Shown: one piece after another, positions 12,640 to 21,298 of the stretch
Position numbering within the stretch: position 1 is the stretch's first letter
How the letters are laid out: each line of letters begins with the position of its first letter
Source of the DNA: Hetaerina americana
Taxonomy: Eukaryota > Arthropoda > Insecta > Odonata > Calopterygidae
NCBI GenBank assembly: GCA_022747635.1
Contig: JAKTNV010000010.1
Span: 46,872,458-46,936,457 of the forward strand
Length of the DNA stretch: 64,000 nucleotides
Reading direction: 5' to 3'
Program-made: the position numbers and the translations under genes
The notes under the pieces: model-generated
The model's input: only the letters and a program-made list of their open reading frames with translations
Databases searched by the model: none
Told to the model about the DNA's origin: nothing

Positions 12640-12975
12640 ATCAACGATCGAGTAAAGTTTCGCGATTATGTTTTGTGCTAAACTGAAAAAATATCTCGTG
12701 GAGGCTGAAAAAAATTATTCGTGAGGCTTACTCGTGGGGTTCTGCTCTGTCCCACTCACAAGTTTTAATGCGGTTAAAGGCCTTGAAGGAGGCCCATGAA
12801 GAGGTTCACGACTAACAGCTTTCTGAGCGCCCGTCAACCAGCAAAACCGACAACAATGTGGCCCGTGTTGGACAAATGTTTGACTCTGACCGTCGATTGA
12901 GTTTCAAGATGGTTGCCAATGACCCGAACTTGTCGTTTACTATTGTTTTTCGCATTGTCACTATAGATTTAAACC
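12640..12975 (+). pseudogene. mariner-like transposase N-terminal relic
   Basis: Blocks in shifting frames match the DNA-binding half of mariner transposases. IIREAYSWGSALSHSQVL is followed by a KEAHEEVHD block, then SERPSTSKTDNNVARVGQMF and DSDRRLSFKMVANDPNLS. These correspond to 'yGe..lsrs.vf.Whk.F.eGreeveDe.r.GRPstskTdenv..vr.lv.sDRRlsvkmiae.lnls'. No catalytic domain follows. Terminal inverted repeats were not seen. It is an old fragment that appears to lie inside or beside LINE 3' sequence. Confidence 0.65.
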
Positions 12976-13019
12976 TGTACTACTAGCCATTTGCTGTCAG
13001 AGCATGTCATCATTGGAAT

Positions 13020-13475
13020 CAGCTATCATCCGTTACACTATCGCTCATTAATTACTAATTCCCCATCAAACCAACCAGTGAAAATATAGGTGTAAACAGA
13101 CTTCGAGATCCTTCCTTGTCCTTTCGCAGGAGCATCATACTTTGTATTGGCAATTATAAATATAATATTGATTTACATGAATTTTTGCATGCATTGGTGT
13201 GCGTATGGTATGTGTATGCAGAGTATTTGCATGTATTGTATGTGTGTAGGTTGTATATTTTGTGTCATAGTCATTAATTAACTAGACAAATAATGTATGC
13301 AGTTGCTGTATATTAGTCCTAAGATGTTATATTAATTAATCTCATTGCTATTTATTCACAATTTGTGTAATTTGGTCTTAAGCTTAATATTGTAAATGTC
13401 TGACGAAGGGTTAGCTAGTAGATGAGACTCCATAGTCTCAATCTCGCCCCAAAATATAGGCGACTATCTATCTAT
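13020..13475 (+). mobile_element. probable LINE 3' end with GT-rich UTR and (TATC)n tail
   Basis: A GT-rich segment (13185-13260, repeated 'gcatg' and 'gtatgtgt') resembles in composition the 3' UTR at 2430-2570. It ends with gatgagactccatagtctca, a self-complementary hairpin, and then a ctatctatctatcta simple tail such as non-LTR elements carry. This may be the 3' end of the LINE at 11695-12520, interrupted by the mariner relic. The assignment is by composition and layout only. Confidence 0.35.
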
Positions 13476-14687
13476 CTAAATGCATGTATATTTTAGCATG
13501 ATAACATATTTCAGTAGGGAAAAGAAGGTTGCATAAATGTTAAAGTAAAGAGTGATGAAGGCTTAATGGTGCAAGGGAATCACAAACAAACCACCTCTTC
13601 TACTACAAATAGCGCTAAAACGCTTCGACCACTTTTCGCACTTGAAATTTGATTTCGAAAAACGTAAAATAGAGATTTGAGGTGGTTTTATCGAGTGACT
13701 CTTTACATATTTCACTTGCTGGCACGCATGACGCATGCAAAAGAGAAGAAATCCTTCACTTCTGCACGAAATTAACGAAGATGAAAAGTTTTAATTGCTC
13801 ATATTATGAAATAATGACGGCTACTGGTTTTCGGGCGTTCCCTCCTTGCATAATGAAGTTACCTGAATGTTCCTGCCTCAGTCCCTCTTGTAGTTTCATT
13901 GATTATCATCAGAATTCTTTAACAGCTTAAAATAGAGCCCGCTCGTAATGAAAGCGAAATTTTGCCGGCAGTGACCGCAAGCAAGAGGAACCGAGGCGCA
14001 AAATTTGACCTGGGCAAATATCAAACAAGTAACAAAACGCGTAGTGACTAAATTGAATGAAAGGAAAGGCCAGAATTACCACAGTCGTGAGGAAGGAAAC
14101 CTGGACGGTTTTTTTTAAGTACATCTGACCCAATCCATGTTGTTGCTAGCCAATCGGAGCTCAAGTAAGGTGAAGGCCTTAGAGGCTTTTCTTTTTCCTT
14201 TTGTTTCTTCTGGTGCGTGTAAGTCGCCATCATATTTAATGCTCAAACTCGTGTATATTGAGTGCGTAACGGTAACTGGGGTTTTAATTTCAACCTATAC
14301 CTTAGGGTGTTCGAAAAACTCGGTTTCGGGACACAGAGATATATGAACATCCGAAAAATACAGGTCAACTGGATGCGACCCCATGTGACACAATTTTGTG
14401 TTTTCATTGGGCCGGCACCATTATTCAGGCAGCTTCAATAAGGCAAGCGGTTATAACAAAACCTAGGTGCAAATTACGATCGGAAAAAATTAAAGCAAGA
14501 TCAGGGAAGGTACAATTTTACATTTTAGCTCTCCATTTCCTCTTTAACTTAGAATTTAATGTCCTCCAAGGTAAGATTTAAAACACTTGTAAAACATGAT
14601 CATTGCTCGAAGATACTTGGAAATAAGTTTATTTTTACCAATTTATGTGCTACAAATACTCATGGGAGAATGCCAGGTAATTATATA
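13476..14687. other. no recognisable feature
   Basis: Frames at 13682-13930 and 14137-14346 show no family signature. Nothing else seen. Confidence 0.4.
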
Positions 14688-15595
14688 CGAGGTTTATCAA
14701 TTAATACGCGAACTGGTGCAATCTGGCGGCCATAACGCGGACTATAGCCCCACCCACTAGCAGCCTGGGACCCACTGAGCCTTCTGTACATGGCGGATCG
14801 TCGAGCTGTGCGCATGGTGCCATTTAAGATAGTTTCCGTTGTCCTTGTTTTTACTGTTTGTCGAAAATGGAAATTGACGTAATCACGGAGCAACAAATCA
14901 ACATCAAGTTTTTGGTGAAGTGCGGTAAAAGTTATCAAGAAATTTCTGAAATGTTTACAGCTGTTTACGGTGATAATGCTTTAAAGAAAACATCCGTTTT
15001 CAAGTGGATTAAATCAAACCAAAAAACCAAGAACAAGCCGATCGAAAATCAAAGTCATGCTTCTGGTTTTCTTTGATGTCGAAGTTGTTGTCAATCATGC
15101 ATTTCTTTCTGAAGGACAAACAGTAAATGCTAAGTTCTACCTTACAGTTCTCAAGCGTCTGAGAGATCACGTGCGTCGTGTGCGGCCAAATTTGACTCGC
15201 AACGATGGATGGATCCTTCGCCATGGCAATGCACCTGCACATTCAGCATTTATTGTTTGCCTTTTTCTGGCAAAAAATTCAATCAGCACCCGTTATCGTC
15301 CTCCTTATTCACCAGATCTCGCCCCCTGCGAATTTTTCCTATTCCCAAAATGCAAAAATGTGATGAGGGGACAACCCTGGGAAGATGTGGGCACAATAAA
15401 GCAAGAAACGTCAACAAAACTAAATAACCAAACTGCCGAGGACTTCCAAGGGTGCTTTAAACAGTGGAAAATAATATGGAATAAATGAATATCAACAATT
15501 GGAGAGTACTTTGAAGTGGACAAAGTCGATGTAGGCTAAATTTGGCAAAATAAAGTCTTATGGCCTCAGTTCGCGTATTTATTGGACAGACCTCG
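14688..15595 (+). mobile_element. mariner-like element with internal deletion
   Basis: The ends match as terminal inverted repeats. The left end is CGAGGTTTATCAATTAATAC plus GCGAACTG (14688-14715). The reverse complement of the right end (15567-15595) is CGAGGTCTGTCCAATAAATA plus CGCGAACTG. TA dinucleotides flank both sides, as expected for mariner. The element is about 0.9 kb rather than 1.3 kb. The N-terminal helix-turn-helix (from 14864) runs to about residue 65 and then jumps to the catalytic core (15057 onward). The middle, including the first catalytic Asp block, is deleted. Confidence 0.85.
14858..15488 (+). pseudogene. mariner transposase pseudogene (deleted, catalytic residues substituted)
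   Basis: The N-terminal part reads INIKFLVKCGKSYQEISEMF and then KKTSVFKWIKS, a mariner helix-turn-helix. A second open block (15057-15488) contains EGQTVNAKFYLTVLKRL, then LRHGNAPAHSAF, YSPDLAPCEFFLFPK and an 'EDFQGCFKQWK' C-terminus. In active mariners the HDNAP and LAPCD Asp residues are part of the D,D34D triad. Here they are Gly and Glu, so the protein would be inactive even without the deletion. The closing 'GEYFEV' follows a stop at about 15486. This is inactive debris inside preserved terminal repeats. Confidence 0.85.
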
Positions 15596-15895
15596 TATAT
15601 TACACAATGTATGCCAAAGAACTTGAAGAAATGGAGGTATAAAATTTTCGCATGGCGATAAAGAGAGATTATTTCACAAGATTTTTGTGAAAAATAAGCA
15701 TGAGGTAGTTGATTTCCACTGCCTCTGCTGAACTGAATATGACATATTCCAAATAGTCCATTCCCCTACATTTTCATTTTCTGCAAATATTATGGCTTTA
15801 CTTTAAAAAAAACTAACTTATTGAAAATAGTAATTCCACGTTGATGTGTTTTTGATTAAATTGAATGTTGATATTTTTTAATCCTATTATATTTA
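15596..15895. other. spacer between mariner relic and PLE
   Basis: AT-rich, no feature recognised. Confidence 0.5.
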
Positions 15896-15911
15896 CATAT
15901 CTTTTTAAGTT
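15896..15911. repeat. target-site duplication, left
   Basis: catatctttttaagtt, repeated at 20279-20294 on the far side of the PLE. The outermost bases are ambiguous because the element itself begins with gttcgttc. Confidence 0.8.
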
Positions 15912-15990
15912 CGTTCGAAGGTTTCCGCGGCGATGAGTAGGTGATTTCCACATTTTTTCGGGCTGCGTCCGCGTATGTCGTTTAAAAGTA

Positions 15991-16030
15991 CAACAGTTTC
16001 GCCAGCTATCCTGCTGGCGTCCTCAGGTCA
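15991..16030 (-). ncRNA. candidate hammerhead ribozyme motif (PLE 3' region)
   Basis: Identical copy of the fold at 18555-18594, lying downstream of the ORF in the full unit. It has the same CTGAGGA, 7-bp stem and GAAA arrangement. Confidence 0.55.
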
Positions 16031-16105
16031 AGGATGAAAAGAAGCTTGTTGTCCCGTCTTATATAGGAAAAATCCGGCGCCAATACCGGGAAATTTCTTG
16101 GCCAA

Positions 16106-18517
16106 TCAGGGAACGTCCTCATATTTGCGCGGGATTATTCGTTTCCACGCACTGTGGAGTGGATATCCATCCTCTCTGTTAAAATTTTTTGGCCTTTTAA
16201 CGATTTCAATGGCCTCTCTGATTATTCTCTGGAAGTATTTTCCTTCTTTCGCTATTATTTTAGCGTCGTCGAAGAGAATAGAGTGTCCAGGTTCACTCCA
16301 GGCGTGCTCAGCGATGGCCGATGCTCTAAACTGTTTGGCCTTGGTTGCCCTCTGGTGTTCACTCATGCGTGTTTTCAGCGCTCTGCACGTTTCACCGATG
16401 TACCATTTGCCACAGGAGCATGGCACTTGGTACACGCCTTCTGATATTAACGGTGAAATTCCATCCTTGGGTCCGGGTAGGGTGTCAGCTATCTTGGTGA
16501 CGCAGTTGAATCTGGTCACCACATCATGTTTCCTTAAAGCCCTCGCGATTCTTTCCGAAGTCCCTGCGATGAAGGGGATGGTGACGCAAGCCTTCGGACG
16601 TGGTCTGGAGTCTTCCTCTCTGTCAGGAACAGCGGTGGTTTGTCTCTTCTTTTCTTCCTTCTCGGCCCTTTTTTGGATCATATGAGCGCTGTATCCATTC
16701 CTTTGCAGGGCATTTGTCAAGTGTTTCTTCTCGTTGGCAATAGAATCGGAGTCACATATTTTATATGCTCGGTTGACAAGTGTGTCTACCAGTGAGGTCT
16801 TCTGACTGGGATGGTGGTGCGATGCAGCATTAAGGTAGCGGTCGGTGTGAGTAGGCTTCCTGTATACTCTGTGTCCAAGCCTCCCATTCCCTGTATTTCT
16901 CTTCACCATGACGTCCAAGAAGGGCAGTTGATGATCCTTTTCCACCTCCATAGTGAAGTGGATGGCTTGATGCTGTGAGTTCAGATGTTTCAGGAACTTT
17001 TTTAATTCTTCCTCTCCGTGTGACCAAATGACAAAAGTGTCGTCGACATATCTTAGCCACAGTGAGGGCCGCTTGTCGCAGGATTCCAGTGCTTTCTTTT
17101 CGAAGCTCTCCATGTAGAGGTTGGCCACAACCGGGGAGAGGGGTGAGCCCATCGCAGCTCCTTCCATCTGCTCGTAATGGTCACCATTCCATAGGAAGAA
17201 GGAATTGCGGAGGCAATGCTCCACCAATCCTGGAAAGTCCTTAGGGATTCCGCGGGAGGTGAGTTCCTTGATGATATTCAGCGATTCCTCAATAGGGACG
17301 CTGGTGAAAAGCGATTCAACATCGAAGCTGACCATGAGATCGTTGTCGTGGATGGTGATGTTTCTTATTACGTCAGTGAAATGCGTCGAGTTTTTTACGA
17401 AGCTGGGTGTCTGTCCGACGTGGTCCTGCAGAGACCGCGCCAAGTACTTGGCGAGTTGGTAAGTCGGAGCGTCAATCTGGCTCACAATCGGTCGGAGAGG
17501 TACATCCTTCTTGTGAATTTTGGGCAGGCCGTACAGTCTCGGTGGTTTCGGTGCAGTCGGAAGCAGGCGTCGTTGCTCTTCTTTTGGAATAAGCGATCGT
17601 TTAATGATAGCCCTTGTGCTTCTCTCCGTCTTGGCAGTCGGATCGCTTTTCAATTTCCTATAAGTCGGACTGCTGAGGATGAGCGATATTTTCCCTTCGT
17701 AATCCTCTCTATTTATCAGGACTGTTGCGTTGCCTTTGTCAGCTGGTAAAATGATTATACTCTCGTTGTCCCTTAGCTCCTTCAGTGCTCTCCTTTCTTT
17801 GCCGATGGTGTTTGATCTTGGTGGTTTTGCGCCATGGAGGATACGTGCGACATCTTCTCGGATTTCGTCGGCGGCCGCCTTCGGAAGTCTCCGGATCGAT
17901 GACTCTACCTCCGCGATGATCTTCTCAAGTGGTATCGTCCTTGGGGTCAAAGCGAAGTTCAGACCCTTAGATAAGACTGCGAGGGTGGCTTCATCTAAAT
18001 GAAGGTCCGTCAAGTTCACAACCGATTGGCCATTGTCAGCCCCATTAATCGAGGTCAGTGGATGCTGCTTACAATGAAGTTTGTTGAATTTGTTGACTTG
18101 CTTTTCCCGCGTCGCCATTAGACTGGCTCGGGAAGAGTCGTACGTAATCCGCTCGGTTGTGTCCCAATCGTCAGCTTGTAGGGTGGCAGCCAGCTCCAAA
18201 TGAATATAGTACAATTCTTCGGAGAGGCGGTCGAGGTTCCAACGTTTATCGTGAATTCTCTCTCTCAGAAGGTCTTCGCTGCAGCGGCGGAGGATCTTCT
18301 TAGCCTTGGGTGTGTTCAGGTGGTGTTTGACTTCTACGCAGGTAGGAATCGTCTCCGTGTCTCTGCATCGTTGAAGGAACGCTAACGATGTCAAAAGTCT
18401 CTCCTTCCTCGTTCTGAGCTTCTCGAATCTCCTTATCTTCCTGTGAATCTCCTCCCCGTAGAGGTGAGTAATGTTCGTTCGAAGGTTTCCGCGGCGATGA
18501 GTAGGTGATTTCCACAT
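16106..18517 (-). CDS. Penelope-like reverse transcriptase with C-terminal GIY-YIG endonuclease
   Basis: An uninterrupted 803-residue frame, within the usual PLE range. The N-terminal ~230 residues are basic and helical. The RT spans roughly residues 240-570: an early SIIILPADKGNA motif (about 253-264), catalytic SFDVESLFTSVP (Asp near 399), GAAMGSPLSPVVANLYME (about 453-470), catalytic YVDD (490-493) and LPFLDVMVKR (531-540). The GIY-YIG nuclease spans about 694-785, with GVYQVPC, then CGKWYIGETCR with conserved Cys residues, and a downstream NFNRED region supplying the acidic residue. The protein should copy element RNA from an endonuclease-nicked target. The chosen Met and first 15 codons lie in the adjoining partial copy. 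No stop or frameshift was seen, so it is potentially functional. Confidence 0.95.
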   Translation of the reverse strand: MWKSPTHRRGNLRTNITHLYGEEIHRKIRRFEKLRTRKERLLTSLAFLQRCRDTETIPTCVEVKHHLNTPKAKKILRRCSEDLLRERIHDKRWNLDRLSEELYYIHLELAATLQADDWDTTERITYDSSRASLMATREKQVNKFNKLHCKQHPLTSINGADNGQSVVNLTDLHLDEATLAVLSKGLNFALTPRTIPLEKIIAEVESSIRRLPKAAADEIREDVARILHGAKPPRSNTIGKERRALKELRDNESIIILPADKGNATVLINREDYEGKISLILSSPTYRKLKSDPTAKTERSTRAIIKRSLIPKEEQRRLLPTAPKPPRLYGLPKIHKKDVPLRPIVSQIDAPTYQLAKYLARSLQDHVGQTPSFVKNSTHFTDVIRNITIHDNDLMVSFDVESLFTSVPIEESLNIIKELTSRGIPKDFPGLVEHCLRNSFFLWNGDHYEQMEGAAMGSPLSPVVANLYMESFEKKALESCDKRPSLWLRYVDDTFVIWSHGEEELKKFLKHLNSQHQAIHFTMEVEKDHQLPFLDVMVKRNTGNGRLGHRVYRKPTHTDRYLNAASHHHPSQKTSLVDTLVNRAYKICDSDSIANEKKHLTNALQRNGYSAHMIQKRAEKEEKKRQTTAVPDREEDSRPRPKACVTIPFIAGTSERIARALRKHDVVTRFNCVTKIADTLPGPKDGISPLISEGVYQVPCSCGKWYIGETCRALKTRMSEHQRATKAKQFRASAIAEHAWSEPGHSILFDDAKIIAKEGKYFQRIIREAIEIVKRPKNFNREDGYPLHSAWKRIIPRKYEDVP

Positions 18518-18554
18518 TTTTTCGGGCTGCGTCCGCGTATGTCGTTTAAAAGTA

Positions 18555-18594
18555 CAACAGTTTCGCCAGCTATCCTGCTGGCGTCCTCAGGTCA
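18555..18594 (-). ncRNA. candidate hammerhead ribozyme motif (PLE pseudo-LTR)
   Basis: On the minus strand: CTGAGGA, then a perfect 7-bp hairpin CGCCAGC/GCTGGCG with loop aggata, then AAAC (the last stem G can also be read as the G of GAAA). This matches the CUGANGA ... GAAA core of hammerhead ribozymes. Flanking ACAACA and TGTTGT can pair as an outer stem, and CAAG/CUUG as a third helix. PLEs are known to carry hammerhead motifs in their pLTRs. The stem II closing pair and cleavage triplet are not ideal, so activity is uncertain. Confidence 0.55.
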
Positions 18595-18621
18595 AGGATG
18601 AAAAGAAGCTTGTTGTCCCGT

Positions 18622-18630
18622 CTTATATAG
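18622..18630 (-). promoter_or_regulatory. candidate TATA box in PLE pseudo-LTR
   Basis: The minus strand reads TATATAAG about 105 bases upstream of the ORF's first ATG. A start about 30 bases downstream would fall at the edge of the hammerhead-like fold. Equivalent boxes are at 16058-16066 (minus) and 20157-20164 (plus). Motif match and position only. Confidence 0.45.
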
Positions 18631-18669
18631 GAAAAATCCGGCGCCAATACCGGGAAATTTCTTGGCCAA

Positions 18670-19207
18670 TCAGGGAACGTCCTCATATTTGCGCGGGATT
18701 ATTCGTTTCCACGCACTGTGGAGTGGATATCCATCCTCTCTGTTAAAATTTTTTGGCCTTTTAACGATTTCAATGGCCTCTCTGATTATTCTCTGGAAGT
18801 ATTTTCCTTCTTTCGCTATTATTTTAGCGTCGTCGAAGAGAATAGAGTGTCCAGGTTCACTCCAGGCGTGCTCAGCGATGGCCGATGCTCTAAACTGTTT
18901 GGCCTTGGTTGCCCTCTGGTGTTCACTCATGCGTGTTTTCAGCGCTCTGCACGTTTCACCGATGTACCATTTGCCACAGGAGCATGGCACTTGGTACACG
19001 CCTTCTGATATTAACGGTGAAATTCCATCCTTGGGTCCGGGTAGGGTGTCAGCTATCTTGGTGACGCAGTTGAATCTGGTCACCACATCATGTTTCCTTA
19101 AAGCCCTCGCGATTCTTTCCGAAGTCCCTGCGATGAAGGGGATGGTGACGCAAGCCTTCGGACGTGGTCTGGAGTCTTCCTCTCTGTCAGGAACAGCGGT
19201 GGTTTGT
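18670..19207 (-). pseudogene. PLE C-terminal fragment (GIY-YIG), direct partial copy
   Basis: In-frame C-terminal part of the PLE protein (about 179 codons), including the full GIY-YIG motif CGKWYIGETCR. It is truncated at the inversion junction at 19207 and lacks the whole RT. The sequence is as in the full unit. It is unlikely to be translated as a protein on its own; it belongs to the pseudo-LTR. Confidence 0.85.
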
Positions 19208-19209
19208 TG

Positions 19210-20116
19210 GGAAGAATTAAAAAAGTTCCTGAAACATCTGAACTCACAGCATCAAGCCATCCACTTCACTATGGAGGTGGAAAAGGATCATCAACTGCCC
19301 TTCTTGGACGTCATGGTGAAGAGAAATACAGGGAATGGGAGGCTTGGACACAGAGTATACAGGAAGCCTACTCACACCGACCGCTACCTTAATGCTGCAT
19401 CGCACCACCATCCCAGTCAGAAGACCTCACTGGTAGACACACTTGTCAACCGAGCATATAAAATATGTGACTCCGATTCTATTGCCAACGAGAAGAAACA
19501 CTTGACAAATGCCCTGCAAAGGAATGGATACAGCGCTCATATGATCCAAAAAAGGGCCGAGAAGGAAGAAAAGAAGAGACAAACCACCGCTGTTCCTGAC
19601 AGAGAGGAAGACTCCAGACCACGTCCGAAGGCTTGCGTCACCATCCCCTTCATCGCAGGGACTTCGGAAAGAATCGCGAGGGCTTTAAGGAAACATGATG
19701 TGGTGACCAGATTCAACTGCGTCACCAAGATAGCTGACACCCTACCCGGACCCAAGGATGGAATTTCACCGTTAATATCAGAAGGCGTGTACCAAGTGCC
19801 ATGCTCCTGTGGCAAATGGTACATCGGTGAAACGTGCAGAGCGCTGAAAACACGCATGAGTGAACACCAGAGGGCAACCAAGGCCAAACAGTTTAGAGCA
19901 TCGGCCATCGCTGAGCACGCCTGGAGTGAACCTGGACACTCTATTCTCTTCGACGACGCTAAAATAATAGCGAAAGAAGGAAAATACTTCCAGAGAATAA
20001 TCAGAGAGGCCATTGAAATCGTTAAAAGGCCAAAAAATTTTAACAGAGAGGATGGATATCCACTCCACAGTGCGTGGAAACGAATAATCCCGCGCAAATA
20101 TGAGGACGTTCCCTGA
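19210..20116 (+). pseudogene. PLE 5'-truncated inverted copy (post-RT linker plus GIY-YIG)
   Basis: The plus-strand frame continues from EELKKFLKHLNSQHQAIHF to the normal C-terminus. It starts just after the catalytic YVDD region, so RT motifs are lost. A 484-residue frame reads through from the antisense of the neighbouring copy (18662-19207) into this segment. That fusion is an accident of the head-to-head junction, not a gene. The downstream 3' region carries TATATAAG and the hammerhead-like fold. Confidence 0.85.
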
Positions 20117-20169
20117 TTGGCCAAGAAATTTCCCGGTATTGGCGCCGGATTTTTCCTATATAAGACGGG

Positions 20170-20232
20170 ACAACAAGCTTCTTTTCATCCTTGACCTGAG
20201 GACGCCAGCAGGATAGCTGGCGAAACTGTTGT
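20170..20232 (+). ncRNA. candidate hammerhead ribozyme motif (inverted PLE copy)
   Basis: Plus-strand copy. CTGAGGA lies at 20196-20202, the stem CGCCAGC/GCTGGCG encloses aggata, and GAAA is at 20222-20225. The outer stem ACAACA (20170-20175) pairs with TGTTGT (20227-20232). CAAG (20174-20177) can pair with CTTG (20190-20193), though this overlaps the outer stem by two bases, so the exact junction is uncertain. Confidence 0.55.
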
Positions 20233-20278
20233 ACTTTTAAACGACATACGCGGACGCAGCCCGAAAAAATGTGGAAAT

Positions 20279-20294
20279 CATATCTTTTTAAGTT
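20279..20294. repeat. target-site duplication, right
   Basis: Same 14-16 bp as 15896-15911, directly abutting the end of the inverted partial copy (…gtggaaat). Confidence 0.8.
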
Positions 20295-21298
20295 TTAATA
20301 TCCTAGCAAATACTAGTGCCAAAATATATCTATGTTTAGCTCGCTTAAGGGTAATACAGATATGCATATACCTACGTATAAAATAATCTGAAGACACCAA
20401 CCAGAGTTTTAAGCGTTCTTGACAGCAATTAGATTCAAACTAAATTCATATGCTACACGTGTTTTACTCAGGAAATAATTATCTATTTTTAGTGATGAGA
20501 ATATAAAATGATAATGAAAATTTGTCTCATGATCGCAACATGTGACGAACAAGTAATAGAAACAACTCCGTCAAACGAAGTCAAACTGAACCAATATGAT
20601 GTGCCACATCTAAATAGAAATCTAATATGATTAATACATTGATACACATAACCTTATTTCATATAATGCTGGCAAACATTCTTTTAAATTTTTAAGGAAT
20701 ATATCACTGCTATTCACAAAAACAGTGAGTAGTTAATTGAGACGCACCAATGCCGGCATATTAGTTGAAAGGGTTGAAAACTACCCTTTCGAAGGGTCTT
20801 TTTGCACTCCAATGAATTTAAATTGGCGAACAATCCGAATCAAAACTGGATTTCTCTATGAATTGACCTTAAATTCGAATCTGATATGTCGGATTTGACC
20901 AAAAATAAGACAGGTGATAGCTAGAGGCACTCCCGAGCATCAAAACAATACTGCTCATAACTCTACTGGAGCTAAGGAGATGACAGGATATAGATGTGTG
21001 CAATCCTAGACACCGATTTTTTCATAGAGACAAAAAGCATATTATGCGTTGAAATGGAATGAGGAAGAATTTAGGAAGTGCCTTATGCATGTACTTTCAT
21101 TGCGGCATCGCCCCAACTCCGACAAACGATTTGGGAAAAACTACCAGCCTTGGCGAACGCAAAGGGAAAGAAATTACTCTGCCTGTGTTACAGAGACGCC
21201 CTGGGAAAGAGGGGAAGAAGGAGATGGAGAAAATTGCTGGGGCTCTGCCCAGACGGTTGGCGTGTCACTCCCTATATTCCCTCTCATTGCCTTTATTT
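20295..21298. other. no recognisable feature
   Basis: AT-rich sequence right of the PLE. A short complementary pair (gaaaggg/ccctttc, about 20767-20790) is the only structure seen. Confidence 0.45.

Larger units (their letters stand above)
18473..19207 (-). repeat. PLE pseudo-LTR: direct partial copy upstream of the full unit
   Basis: This segment repeats 15909-16643, which is the 3' UTR plus the C-terminal coding part of the element. It sits immediately 5' of the full unit on the minus strand, as in other PLEs where such a 'pLTR' carries the promoter. It contains a TATA-like box (18622-18629), a hammerhead-like fold (18555-18594) and the start codon of the main ORF (18515-18517). The coding part is cut at 19207, after the residues preceding KEEKKRQ in the full protein. 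Confidence 0.85.
15896..20294 (-). mobile_element. Penelope-like retroelement (PLE), composite tandem/inverted insertion
   Basis: There are three segments. A full unit on the minus strand lies at about 15909-18472. A direct partial copy of its downstream end follows (18473-19207 repeats 15909-16643 at a constant offset of 2564 with no difference I could see). An inverted partial copy, 19210-20280, is the reverse complement of about 15940-17012. The array is bracketed by the short direct repeat catatctttttaagtt (15896-15911 and 20279-20294), so it probably arrived as one insertion. Head-to-tail and inverted partial copies ('pseudo-LTRs') and TSDs of this size are typical of PLEs. The near identity of segments and the uninterrupted ORF point to a recent insertion. 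Confidence 0.95.

Noticed and set aside
13455..13480. CRISPR-like short repeats (ctatctatctat)
   Set aside because: Simple tetranucleotide tail of three to four units, in eukaryotic transposon context. No CRISPR array is present anywhere.
16098..16685. 195-residue plus-strand frame, repeated at 18662 and at 19537-20124 (minus)
   Set aside because: Antisense shadow of the GIY-YIG coding region in each PLE copy.
18662..20116. 484-residue open frame on the plus strand
   Set aside because: Its first 180 residues are the antisense of the PLE C-terminal region and the rest is the inverted PLE copy. It exists only because of the inversion junction at 19207-19210.
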